A stretch of DNA of 64,000 bases from Hippophae tibetana (GCA_037013495.1 CM072810.1:75128449-75192448), one strand, 5' to 3'. Positions 1 to 13,100 are shown, counted from the first letter of the stretch. Numbers and translations: made by a program. Notes: generated from the letters alone by a model not told the origin.

Positions 1-660
1 ATTCTCATGATCATATAAATATACTCATTATCCTTCACAATTTATTTTTTTTGAATATAAAATTGAAAGATTAGATTTCGAATCCATTTACGTATAGCGA
101 TTTTCTTTTTTACGGAATTGTTAAATTTAATATGTCTTATTTTTCATTATTATTTTTATGCTTTTTTTCTTCATGGTTGGATTACGCGCATTACACAACT
201 AAATAGACACATTAAAGTTGCATTACGTCTAAGGGTTTGTTCCGCATAAAAGAAAATAGTAGCCTTGTGATGAAGGAAAAACTGATAACATTTATGAAAT
301 TATTTTTTAGGATGATTATTGCTTTTCTTTCTGGAATTCTTGATTGAAAACTCGAATTCGACATATCAAAAGAAGTGATCATCCTTTTTGCCATCACAAA
401 GTTGGGGTATTATGGACTTCTTGATGTTGTTTTTGTTTGTGGATTTCGTTTCGTATTTATTTTTGAAACCATTGTATATTCTTCTTGACCTTTATTTCAA
501 TGTTCAATCTATCTTTGTTCTTCATAAAAAAAAGAGTAGGAAAAAGAAGATGGGTTATACTCTTCACAGTATTAAAAAAAGAAAATGTGATAAATAAGAA
601 TTCTAACTTTAAACGGCAATAACTTTTGACTCGTACACCGAAATTACTATTATAATATAT

Positions 661-674
661 CAAGTTAGAACTTG
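661..674. other. Short perfect inverted repeat CAAGTT-AG-AACTTG (example in M1)
   Basis: The arms are 6 bp with a 2-base spacer, at monomer positions ~661-674. It is conserved in most monomers. In M2 and M4-M7 one arm reads CAACTT and pairing is broken. In M66 and M69 the spacer is AA and the arms are intact. Confidence 0.8.
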
Positions 675-857
675 TAACGATTCCTATAATCTTATCTACG
701 TGGCAGAAGAACCTCATTTTTTGAACGCAAATTCTCCCAATTACATCACCTACCGAGGTTTTAAAGTTTTTGTCGCATATATTCCTTTTTTTTTTGCTTT
801 GGATTTTCTTCAATGCAAGTATAACGAATATTGAGGTGCCGACCAAAAGTGTCGTTA

Positions 858-876
858 AAAATATTCTAAATATTTT
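858..876. other. AT-rich perfect inverted repeat near the monomer junction (example in M1)
   Basis: AAAATATT and AATATTTT flank CTA, giving 8-bp arms and a 3-base loop. The same 19 bases occur about 35 bp before nearly every monomer boundary, with a few variants such as ATATTTTAAATATT in M20, M22 and M25. Function unknown. Confidence 0.85.
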
Positions 877-1135
877 CAATATCTATCAAATGTTCTCATG
901 ATCATACAAATATACTCATTATCCTTCACAATTTATTTTTTTGGAATATAAAATTGAAAGATTAGTTTTCGAAGCCATTTACGTATAGCGATTTTCTTTT
1001 TTACTGAATTGTTAAATTTAATATGTCTTATTTTTCATTATTATTTTTATGCTTTTTTTCTTCATGGATGGATTACGCACATTACACAACTAAATAGACA
1101 CATTAAAGTTGCATTACGTCTAAGGGTTTGTTCCG

Positions 1136-1143
1136 TATAAAAG
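1136..1143 (+). promoter_or_regulatory. TATAAAAG box (example in M2), conserved in many monomers
   Basis: TATAAAAG, preceded by TTCCG, sits at monomer position 244-251 in M2, M3 and most later monomers. It is absent in G, B and C types (GTGTTAAAG) and altered in M1, M4, M5 and M8 (GCATAAAAG). It matches a TATA-box consensus, but in such AT-rich DNA this may be chance, and nothing shows transcription. Confidence 0.25.
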
Positions 1144-2329
1144 AAAATAGTAGCCTTGTGATGAAGGAAAAACTGATAACATTTATGAAATTATTTTTTA
1201 GGAAGATTATTGCTTTTCTTTCTGGAATTCTTGATTGAATACTCGAATTCGACATATCAAAAGAAGTCATTATCCTTTTTGCCATCACAAGGTTGGGGTA
1301 TTATGGACTTCTTGATGTTGTTTTTGTTTGTGGATTTCGTTTCGTATTTATTTTTGAAACCATTGTATATTCTTCTTGACCTTTATTTCAATGTTCAATC
1401 TATCTTTGTTCTTCATAAAAAAAAGAGTAGGAAAAAGAAGATGGGTTATACTCTTCACAGTATTAAAAAATGAAAAATTTGATAAATAAGAATTCCAACT
1501 TTAAACGGCAATAACTTTTGACTCGTACGCCGATATTACTCTTATAATATATCAACTTAGAACTTGTAATGATTCCTATAATCTTATCTACGTGGCAGAA
1601 GAACCTCATTTTTTGAACGCAAATTCTCCCATTTATATAACCTACCGAGGTTTTAAACTTTTGTCGCATATATTCCTTTTTTTTTTGCTTTGGATTTTCT
1701 TCAATACAAGTATAACGAATATTGAGGTGCCGAACAAAAGTGTGTTTAAAAATATTCTAAATATTTTCAATATCTATCAAATGTTCTCATGATCATACAA
1801 ATATACTCATTATCCTTCACAATTTATTTTTTTGGAATATAAAATTGAAAGATTAGTTTTCGAAGCCATTTACGTATAGCGATTTCCTTTTTTACTGAAT
1901 TGTTAAATTTAATATGTCTTATTTTTCATTATTATTTTAATGCTTTTTTTCTTCACGGATGGATTATGCACATTACACAACTAAATAGCCACATTAAAGT
2001 TGCATTATTTCTAAGGGTTTGTTCCGTATAAAAGAAAATAGTAGCCTTGGGATGGAGGAAGAACTGATAACAATAATGAAATTATTTTTTAGGAAGATTA
2101 TTTCTTTGCTTTCTGGAATTCTTGATTGAATACTCGAATTCGACATATCAAAAGAAGTGATCATCCTTTTTGCCATCACAAGGTTGGGGTATTATGGACT
2201 TGTTGATGTTGTGTGTGTCTGTGGATTTCGTTTCGTATTTATTTTTGAAACGATTGTACATTCTTCTTGACCTTTATTTCAATGTCCAATCTATCTTTGT
2301 TCTTCATAAAAAAAAGAGTAGGAAAAAAG

Positions 2330-3085
2330 AAGATGGGTTATACTCTTCACAGTATTAAAAAAAGAAAATGTGATAAATAAGAATTCCAACTTTAAACGGC
2401 AATAACTTTTGACTCGTACACCGAAATTACTATTATAATATATCAAGTTAGAACTTGTAACGATTCCTATAATCTTATATATGTGGCAGAAGAACCTCAT
2501 TTTTTTGAACGCAAATTCTCCCATTTACATCACCTACCGAGGTTTTAAAGTTTTGTCGCATATATTCCTTTTTTTTGCATTGGATTTTGTTCAATGCAAT
2601 TATAATGAATATTGATGTGCCGACCAAAAGTGTGTTTAAAAAATATTCTAAATTATTTTAATATCTATCAAATTATTCTCATGATCATATAAATATACTC
2701 ATTATCCTTCACAATTTATTTTTTTTTGAATATAAAATTGAAGAAGATTAGATTTTCGAGATCCATTTACGTATAGCGATTTTCTTTTTTACGGAATTGT
2801 TAAATTTAATATGTCTTTTATTTTTCATTATTTATTTTTATGCTTTTTTTTCTTCATGGTTGGATTACGCGCATTACACAACTAAATAGACACATTAAAG
2901 TTGCATTACGTCTAAGGGTTTTGTTCCGCATAAAAAGAAAATAGTAGCCTTGTGATGAAGGAAAAACTGATAACATTTATGAAATTATTTTTTTAGGATT
3001 GATTATTGCTTTTCTTTCTGGAATTCTTGATTGAAAACTCGAATTCGACATATCAAAAGAAGTGATCATCCTTTTTTGCCATCAC
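2330..3085. other. Stretch enriched in 1-2 base insertions (end of M3 and first half of M4), possible assembly seam
   Basis: The first ~400 bp of M4 match M1 base for base except for about a dozen small insertions, mostly in short homopolymers: GTCTTTTATTTTT for GTCTTATTTTT, CATTATTTATTTT for CATTATTATTTT, GGGTTTTGTTCC for GGGTTTGTTCC, ATAAAAAGAAA for ATAAAAGAAA. The end of M3 shows the same kind of change (AAATTATTTTAATATC, AAATTATTCTC). As a result M4 is the longest monomer, at 903 bp. The insertions stop near 3085, close to where M4 changes from M1-like to M5-like. Elsewhere indels are sparse and usually shared between monomers. This looks like uncorrected single-molecule read sequence at a join rather than biological change. 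Confidence 0.65.
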
Positions 3086-6000
3086 AAAGTTGGGGTATTA
3101 TGGACTTCTTGATGTTGTTTTTGTTTGTGGATTTCGTTTCGTATTTAATTTGGAAACCATTGTATATTCTTCTTGACCTTTATTTCAATGTTCAATCTAT
3201 CTTTGTTCTTCATAAAAAATGAGTAGGAAAAAGAAGATGGGTTATACTCTTCACAGTATTAAAAATGCAAAATTTGATAAATAAGAATTCCAACTTTAAA
3301 TGGCAATAACTTTTGACTCGTACGCCGAAATTACTATTATAATATATCAACTTAGAACTTGTAATGATTCCTATAATCTTATCTACGTGGCAGAAGAACC
3401 TCATTTTTTGAACGCAAATTCTCCCATTTACATCACCTACCGAGGTTTTAAAGTTTTTGTCGCATATATTCCTTTTTTTTTGCTTTGGATTTTCTTCAAT
3501 GCAAGTATAACGAATATTGAGGTGCCGACCAAAAGTGTCGTTAAAAATATTCTAAATATTTTCAATATCTATCAAATGTTCTCATGATCATACAAATATA
3601 CTCATTATCCTTCACAATTTATTTTTTTGTAATATAAAATTGAAAGATTAGTTTTCGAAGCCATTTACGTATAGCGATTTTCTTTTTTTATTGAATTGTT
3701 AAATTTAATATGTCTTATTTTTCATTATTATTTTTATGCTTTTTTTCTTCATGGTTGGATTACGCACATTACACAACTAAATAGACACATTAAAGTTGCA
3801 TTACGTCTAAGGGTTTGTTCCGCATAAAAGAAAATAGTATCCTTGTGATGAAGGAAAAACTTATAACATTTATGAAATTATTTTTTAGGAAGATTGTTGC
3901 TTTTCTTTCTGAAATTCTTGATTAATACTCGAATTCGACATATCAAAAGAAGGGATCACCCTTTTTGCCATCACAAGGTTGGGGTATTATGGACTTCTTG
4001 ATGTTGTTTTTGTTTGCGGATTTCGTTTCGTATTTAATTTTGAAACCAATGTATATTCTTCTTGACCTTTATTTCAATGTTCAATCTATCTTTGTTCTTC
4101 ATAAAAAAAGAGTAGGAAAAAGAAGATGGGTTATACTCTTCACAGTATTAAAAATGCGAAATTTGATAAATAAGAATTCCAACTTTAAATGGCAATAACT
4201 TTTGACTCGTACGCCGAAATTACTATTATAATATATCAACTTAGAACTTGTAATGATTCCTATAATCTTATCTACGTGGCAGAAGAACCTCATTTTTTGA
4301 ACGCAAATTCTCCCATTTACATCACCTACCGAGGTTTTAAAGTTTTTGTCGCATATATTCCTTTTTTTTTTGCTTTGGATTTTCTTCAATGCAAGTATAA
4401 CGAATATTGAGGTGCCGACCAAAAGTGTCGTCAAAAATATTCTAAATATTTTCAATATCTATCAAATGTTCTCATGATCATACAAATATACGCATTATCC
4501 TTCACAATTTATTTTTTTGGAATATAAAATTGAAAGATTAGTTTTCGAAGCCATTTACGTATAGCGATTTTCTTTTTTACTGAATTGTTAAATTTAATAT
4601 GTCTTATTTTTCATTATTATTTTTATGCTTGTTTTCTTCATGGATGGATTACGCACATTACACAACTAAATAGACACATTAAAGTTGCATTACGTCTAAG
4701 GGTTTGTTCCGTATAAAAGAAAATAGTAGCCTTGTGATGAAGGAAAAACTGATAACATTTATGAAATTATTTTTTAGGAAGATTATTGCTTTTCTTTCTG
4801 GAATTCTTGATTGAATACTCGAATTCGACATATCAAAAGAAGTCATTATCCTTTTTGCCATCACAAGGTTGGGGTATTATGGACTTCTTGATGTTGTTTT
4901 TGTTTGTGGATTTCGTTTCGTATTTAATTTTGAAACCATTGTATATTCTTCTTCACCTTTATTTCAATGTTCAATATATCTTTGTTCTTCATAAAAAAAA
5001 GAGTAGGAAAAAGAAGATGGGTTATACTCTTCACAGTATTAAAAATGAAAAATTTGATAAATAAGAATTCCAACTTTAAACGGCAATAACTTTTGACTCG
5101 TACGCCGAAATTACTATTATAATATATCAACTTAGAACTTGTAATGATTCCTATAATCTTTTCTACGTGGCAGAAGAACCTCATTTTTTGAATGCAAATT
5201 CTCCCATTTATATCACCTAAGAGGTTTTAAAGTTTTTGTCGCATATACTCCTTTTTTTATTTGCTTTGGATTTTCTTCAATGCAAGTATAACGAATATTG
5301 AGGTGCCGACCAAAAGTGTGTTTAAAAATATTCTAAATATTTTCAATATCTATCAAATGTTCTCATGATCATACAAATATACTCATTATCCTTCACAATT
5401 TATTTTTTTGGAATATAAAATTGAAAGATTAGTTTTCGAAGCCATTTACGTATAGCGATTTTCTTTTTTACTGAATTGTTAAATTTAATATGTCTTATTT
5501 TTCATTATTATTTTTATGCTTTTTTTCTTCATGGATGGATTACGCACATTACACAACTAAATAGACACATTAAAGTTGCATTACGTCTAAGGGTTTGTTC
5601 CGTATAAAAGAAAATAGTAGCCTTGTGATGAAGGAAAAACTGATAACATTTATGAAATTATTTTTTAGGAAGATTATTGCTTTTCTTTCTGGAATTCTTG
5701 ATTGAATACTCGAATTCGACATATCAAAAGAAGTCATTATGCTTTTTGCCATCACAAGGTTGGGGTATTATGGACTTCTTGTTGTTGTTTTTGTTTGTGG
5801 ATTTCGTTTCGTATTTATTTTTGAACCCATTGTATATTCTTCTTGACCTTTATTTCAATGTTCAATCTATCTTTGTTCTTCATAAAAAAAAGAGTAGGAA
5901 AAAGAAGATGGGTTATACTCTTCACAGTATTAAAAATGAAAAATTTGATAAATAAGAATTCCAACTTTAAACGGCAATAACTTTTGACTCGTACGCCGAA

Positions 6001-6251
6001 ATTACTATTATAATATATCAACTTAGAACTTGTAATGATTCCAATAATCTTTTCTACGTGGCAAAAGAACCTCATTTTTTGAACGCAAATTCTCCCATTT
6101 ATATCACCTACCGAGGTTTTAAAGTTTTTGTCGCATATATTCCTTTTTTTATTTGCTTTGGATTTTCTTCAATGCAAGTATAACGAATATTGAGGTGCCG
6201 ACCAAAAGTGTGTTTAAAAATATTCTAAATATTTTCAATATCTATCAAATG

Positions 6252-7133
6252 TTCTCATGATCATACAAATATACTCATTATCCTTCACAATTTATTTTTT
6301 TGGAATATAAAATTGAAAGATTAGATTTCGAAGATATTTACGTATAGCGATTTTCTTTTTTACGGTATTGTTAAATTTAATATGTCTTATTTTTCATTAT
6401 TATTTTTATGCTTTTTTTTCTTCATGGTTGGATTACGCACATTACACAACTAAATAGACACATTAAAGTTGCATTACGTCTACGGGTTTGTTCCGCATAA
6501 AAGAAAATAGTAGCCTTGTGATGAAGGAAAAACTGATAAAATTTAGGAAGATTATTGCTTTCCTTTCTGGAGTTCTTGGTTGAATGCTCGAATTCGACTT
6601 ATCAAAAGAAGTGATCATCCTTTTTGCCATCACAAGGTTGGGGTATTATGGACTTGTTGTTGTTGTTTTTGTTTGTGGATTTCGTTTCGTATTTATTTTT
6701 GAAACCATTGTATCTTCTTCTTGACCTTTATTTCAATGTTCAATCTATCTTTGTTCTTCATAAAAAAAAAAGAGTAGGAAAAAGAAGATGGGTTATACTC
6801 TTCAAAGTATTAAAAATGGAAAATTTGATAAATAAGAATTCCAACTTTAAACGGCAATAACCTTTGACTCGTATGCCGAAATTACTATTATAATATATCA
6901 AGTTAGAACATGTAATGATTCCTATAATCTTATCTACGTGGCAGAAGAACCTCATTTTTTTAACGCAAATTCTCCCATTTACATCACCTACCGAGGTTTT
7001 AATGTTTTTGTCGCATATATTCCTTTTTTAGTTTTTGCTTTGGATTTTCTTCAATGCAAGTATAACAAATATTGAGGTGCCAACCAAAAGTGTGTTTAAA
7101 AATATTCTAAATATTTTCAATATCTATCAAATG
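6252..7133. repeat. M8: shortest monomer, transition between blocks I and II
   Basis: This 882-bp unit lacks roughly 16 bases around 6538-6545, where other monomers read GATAACATTTATGAAATTA before the T-run. Its first half keeps block I markers (ATGGTTGGATTACGCAC), while its second half has CGTATGCCG and the interrupted T-run TTTTTAGTTTTTGC shared with M10 and M12. It therefore links the older block to the dimeric block. Confidence 0.8.
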
Positions 7134-10100
7134 TTCTCATGATCATACAAATATAATCATTATCCTTCACAATTTATTTTTTTGGAATATAAAATTGGAA
7201 GATTAGTTTTCGAAGCCATTTACGTATAGCGATTTTCTTTTTTACTGAATTGTTAAATTTAATATGTCTTATTTTTCATTATTATTTTTATGCTTTTTTT
7301 CTTCACGGATGGATTATGCACATTACACAACTAAATAGCCACATTAAAGTTGCATTATCTCTAAGGGTTTGTTCCGTATAAAAAAAATAGTAGCCATGTG
7401 ATGGAGGAAGAACTAATAACATTTATGAAATTATTTTTTAGGAAGATTATTGCTTTTCTTTCTGGAGTTCTTGGTTGAATGCTCGAATTCGACATATCAA
7501 AAGAAGTGATCATCCTTTTTGCCATCACAAGGTTGGTGTATTATGGACTTGTTGATGTTGTTTTTGTCTGTGGATTTCGTTTCGTATTTATTTTTGAAAC
7601 CATTGTATCTTCTTCTTGACCTTTATTTCAATGTTCAATCAATCTTTGTTCTTCATAAAAAAAAGAGTAGGAAAAAGAAGATGGGTTATACTCTTCACAG
7701 TATTAAAAAAAGAAAATGTGATAAATAAGAATTCCAACTTTAAACGACCATAACTTTTGACTCGTACCACGAAATTACTATTATAATATATCAAGTTAGA
7801 ACTTGTAACGATTCCTATAATCTTATCTACGTGGAAGAAGAACCTCATTTTTTGAACGCAAATTCTGCCATTTACATCACCTACCGAGGTTTTAAAGTTT
7901 TTGTCGCATATATTCCTTTTTTTTTGCTTTGGATTTTGTTCAATGCAATTATAACGAATATTGAGGTGCCGACCAAAAGTGTGTTTAAAAATATTCTAAA
8001 TATTTTCACTATCTATCAAATATTCTCATGATCATATAAATATACTCATTATCCTTCACAATTTATTTTTTTGGAATATAAAATTGAAATATTAGTTTTC
8101 GAAGCCATTTACGTATAGCGATTTTCTTTTTTACTGAATTGTTAAATTTAATATGTCTTATTTTTCATTATTATTTTTATGCTTTTTTTCTTCAGGGATG
8201 CATTATGCACATTACACAACTAAATAGACACATTAAAGTTGCATTACGTCTAAGGGTTTGTTCCGTATAAAAGAAAATAGTAGCCTTGTGATGAAGGAAG
8301 AACTGATAACATTTATGAAATTTTTTTTTAGGAAGATTATTGCTTTTCTTTCTGGAGTTCTTGATTGAATGATCGAATTCGACATATAAAAAGAAGTGAT
8401 CATCCTTTTTGCCATCACACGGTTGGGGTATTATGGACTTGTTGATGTTGTTTTTGTTTGTGTATTTCGTTTCGTATTTATTTTTAAAACCATTGTATCT
8501 TCTTCTTGACCTTTATTTCAATGTTCAATCTATCTTTGTTCTTCATAAAAAAAAAAGAGTAGGAAAAAGAAGATGGGTTATACTCTTCACAGTATTAAAA
8601 ATGGAAAATTTGATAAATAAGAATTCCAACTTTAAACGGCAATAACTTTTGACTCGTATGCCGAAATTACTATTATAATATATCAAGTTAGAACTTGTAA
8701 TGATTCCTATAATCTTATCTACGTGACAGAAGAACCTCATTTTTTGAACGCAAATTCTCCCATTTACATCACCTACCGAGGTTTTAATGTTTTTGTCGCA
8801 TATATTCCTTTTTTAGTTTTTGCTTTGGATTTTCTTCAATGCAAGTATAACGAATATTGAGGTGGCAACCAAAAGTGTGTTTAAAAATATTCTAAATATT
8901 TTCAATATCTATCAAATGTTCTCATGATCATACAAATATAATCATTATCCTTCACAAATTATTTTTTTGGAATATAAAATTGGAAGATTAGTTTTCGAAG
9001 CCATTTACGTATAGCGATTTTCTTTTTTACTGAATTGTTAAATTTAATATCTTATTTTTCATTATTATTTTTATGCTTTTTTTCTCACGGATGGATTATG
9101 CACATTACACAACTAAATAGACACATTAAAGTTGCATTATATCTAAGGGTTTGTTCCGTATAAAAAAAATAGTAGCCATGTGATGGAGGAAGAACTAATA
9201 ACATTTATGAAATTATTTTTTAGGAAGATTATTGCTTTTCTTTCTGGAGTTCTGGGTTGAATGCTCGAATTCGACATATCAAAAGAAGTGATCATCCTTT
9301 TTGCCATCACAAGGTTGGTGTATTATGGACTTGTTGATGTTGTTTTTGTCTGTGGATTTCGTTTCGTATTTATTTTTGAAACCATTGTATCTTCTTCTTG
9401 ACCTTTATTTCAATGTTCAATCAATCTTTGTTCTTCATAAAAAAAAGAGTAGGAAAAAGAAGATGGGTTATACTCTTCACAGTATTAAAAAAAGAAAATG
9501 TGATAAATAAGAATTCCAACTTTAAACGACCATAACTTTTGACTCGTACCACGAAATTACTATTATAATATATCAAGTTAGAACTTGTAACGATTCCTAT
9601 AATCTTATCTATGTGGAAGAAGAACCTCATTTTTTGAACGCAAATTCTGCCATTTACATCACCTACCGAGGTTTTAAAGTTTTTGTCGCATATATTCCTT
9701 TTTTTTGCTTTGGATTTTGTTCAATGCAATTATAACGAATATTGAGGTGCCGACCAAAAGTGTGTTTAAAAATATTCTAAATATTTTCAATATCTATCAA
9801 ATATTCTCATGATCATATAAATATACTCATTATCCTTCACAATTTAATTTTTTGGAATATAAAATTGAAATATTAGTTTTCGAAGCCATTTACGTATAGC
9901 GATTTTCTTTTTTACTGAATTGTTAAATTTAATATGTCTTATGTTTCATTATTATTTTTATGCTTTTTTTCTTCACGGATGCATTATGCACATTACACAA
10001 CTAAATAGACACATTAAAGTTGCATTACGTCTAAGGGTTTGTTCCGTATAAAAGAAAATAGTGGCCTTGTGATGAAGGAAGAACTGATAACATTTATGAA

Positions 10101-13100
10101 ATTTTTTTTAGGAAGATTATTGCTTTCCTTTCTGGAGTTCTTGATTGAATGATCGAATTCGACATATAAAAAGAAGTGATCATCCTCTTTGCCATTACAC
10201 GGTTGGGGTATTATGGACTTGTTGATGTTGTCTTTGTTTGTGTATTTCGTTTCGTATTTATTTTTAAAACCATTGTATCTTCTTCTTGACCTTTATTTCA
10301 ATGTTCAATCTATCTTTGTTCTTCATAAAAAAAAAGAGTAGGAAAAAGAAGATGGGTTATACTCTTCACAGTATTAAAAATGGAAAATTTGATAAATAAG
10401 AATTCCAACTTTAAATGGCAATAACTTTTGACTCGTATGCCGATATTACTATTATAATATATCAAGTTAGAACTTGTAATGATTCCTATAATCTTATCTA
10501 CGTGACAGAAGAACCTCATTTTTTGATCGCAAATTCTCCCATTTACATCACCTACCGAGGTTTTAATGTTTTTGTCGCATATATTCCTTTTTTAGTTTTT
10601 GCTTTGGATTTTCTTCAATGCAAGTATAACGAATATTGAGGTGGCAACCAAAAGTGTGTTTAAAAATATTCTAAATATTTTCAATATCTATCAAATGTTC
10701 TCATGATCATACAAATATAATCATTATCCTTCACAAATTATTTTTTTGGAATATAAAATTGGAAGATTAGTTTTCGAAGCCATTTACGTATAGCGATTTT
10801 CTTTTTTACTGAATTGTTAAATTTAATATCTTATTTTTCATTATTATTTTTATGCTTTTTTTCTCACGGAAGGATTATGCACATTACACAACTAAATAGA
10901 CACATTAAAGTTGCATTACGTCTAAGGGTTTGTTCCGTATAAAAGAAAATAGTAGCCTTGTGATGAAGGAAGAACTGATAACATTTATGAAATTATTTTT
11001 TAGGAAGATTATTGCTTTTCTTTCTGGAGTTCTTGGTTGAATGCTCGAATTCGAGATATCAAAAGAAGTGATCATCCTTTTTGCCATCACAAGGTTTAGG
11101 TATTATGGACTTGTTGATGTTGTTTTTGATTGTGGATTTCGTTTCGTATTTATTTTTGAAACCATTGTATCTTCTTCTTGACCTTTATTTCAATGTTCAA
11201 TCAATCTTTGTTCTTCATAAAAAATAGAGTAGGAAAGAGAAGATGGGTTATACTCTTCACAGTATTAGAAAAGGAAAATTTGATAAATAAGAATTCCAAC
11301 TATAAACGGCCATAACTTTTGACTCGTACACCGAAATTACTATTATAATATATCAAGTTAGAACTTGTAACGATTCCTATAATCTTATCTACGTGGCAGA
11401 AGAACCTCATTTTTTGAACGCAAATTCTGCCATTTACATCACCTACCGAGGTTTTAAAGTTTTTGTCGCATATATTCCTTTTTTTTTTGCTTTGGATTTT
11501 GTTCAATGCAATTATAACGAATATTGAGGTGCCGACCAAAAGTGTGTTTAAAAATATTCTAAATATTTTCAATATCTATCAAATATTCTCATGATCATAT
11601 AAATATACTCATTATCCTTCACAATTTATTTTTTTGGAATATAAAATTGAAATATTAGTTTTCGAAGCCATTTACGTATAGCGATTTTCTTTTTTACTGA
11701 ATTGTTAAATTTAATATGTCTTATTTTTCATTATTATTTTTATGCTTTTTTTCTTCACGGATGCATTATGCACATTACACAACTAAATAGACACATTAAA
11801 GTTGCATTACGTCTAAGGGTTTGTTCCGTATAAAAGAAAATAGTAGCCTTGTGATGAAGGAAGAACTGATAACATTTATGAAAAATTTTTTTAGGAAGAT
11901 TATTGCTTTTCTTTCTGGAGTTCTTGATTGAATGATCGAATTCGACATATAAAAAGAAGTGATCATCCTTTTTGCCATCACAATGTTGGGGTATTATGGA
12001 CTTGTTGATGTTGTTTTTGTGTGTGGATTTTGTTTCGTATTTATTTTTGAAACCATTGTATCTTCTTCTTGACGTATATTTCAATGTTCAATCAATCTTT
12101 GTTCTTCATAAAAAAAGAGTAGGAAAAAGAAGATGGGTTATACTCTTCACAATATTAAAAAAAGAAAATGTGATAAATAAGAATTCCAACTTTAAACGAC
12201 CATAACTTTTGACTCGTACCGCGAAATTACTATTATAATATATCAAGTTAGAACTTATAATGATTCCTATAATCTTATCTACGTGGCAGAAGAACCTCAT
12301 TTTTTGAACGCAAATTCTACCATTTACATTACCTACCGAGGTTTTAAAGTTTTTGTCGCATATATTCCTTTTTTTTGCTATGGATTTTGTTCAATGCAAT
12401 TATAACGAATATTGAGGTGCCGACCAAAAGTGTGTTTAAAAATATTCTAAATATTTTCAATATCTATCAAATGTTCTCATGATCATACAAATATACTCAT
12501 TATCCTTCACAATTTATTTTTTTGGAATATAAAATGGGAAGATTAGTTTTCGAAGCCATTTACGTATAGCGATTTTCTTTTTTACTGAATTGTTAAATTT
12601 AATATGTTATTTTTCATTATTATTTTTATGCTTTTTTTCTCACGGATGGATTATGCACATTACACAACTAAATAGACACATTAAAGTTGCATTACGTCTA
12701 AGGGTTTGTTCCGTATAAAAGAAAATAGTAGCCTTGTGATGAAGGAAGAACTGATAACATTTATGAAATTATTTTTTAGGAAGATTATTGCTTTTCTTTC
12801 TGGAGTTCTTGGTTGAATGCTCGAATTCGAGATATCAAAAGAAGTGATCATCCTTTTTGCCATCACAAGGTTTAGGTATTATGGACTTGTTGATGTTGTT
12901 TTTGATTGTGGATTTCGTTTCGTATTTATTTTTGAAACCATTGTATCTTCTTCTTGACCTTTATTTCAATGTTCAATCAATCTTTGTTCTTCATAAAAAA
13001 TAGAGTAGGAAAGAGAAGATGGGTTATACTCTTCACAGTATTAGAAAAGGAAAATTTGATAAATAAGAATTCCAACTTTAAACGGCCATAACTTTTGACT

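Larger units (their letters stand above)
2..6251. repeat. Block I: M1-M7, older mixed subfamily
   Basis: Monomers start at 2, 893, 1784, 2676, 3579, 4469 and 5360. Most carry GGACTTCTTGATG and GTATATTCTTC, where the rest of the array has GGACTTGTTGATG and GTATCTTCTTC; M3 is closer to the rest. M2, M6 and M7 share GTCATTAT in the middle and CAACTTAGAAC in the second half, which breaks one arm of the palindrome intact elsewhere. M1 and M4 share private markers (GCGCATTAC, CACAAAGTTGG). M4 and M5 share AAATGGCAATAAC. Spacings such as M1-M4 (2674) and M2-M6 (3576) suggest old multi-monomer duplications, but no regular HOR is visible. Confidence 0.85.

Noticed and set aside
80-110. CENP-B box around TTTCGAAGCCATTTACG
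   Set aside because: The TTCG start is present, but the required A and CGGG positions of the CENP-B box do not match.
212-397. Recurrent 61-codon minus-strand frame present in most monomers
   Set aside because: It is short, lies antisense to other open frames and recurs only because the satellite recurs. Changes between copies often alter the amino acid.
698-706. ACGTGGC as an ABRE/G-box regulatory element
   Set aside because: It occurs as part of TCTACGTGGCAG in many monomers but is changed in many others (GTGGAAG, GTGGTAG, AGGTGGC, ACATGGC), with no associated transcription unit.
457-879. Minus-strand 140-codon open frame as a membrane-protein gene
   Set aside because: The same position is interrupted in most monomers, composition follows the AT-rich DNA, an overlapping plus-strand frame looks equally protein-like, and I recognise no family.
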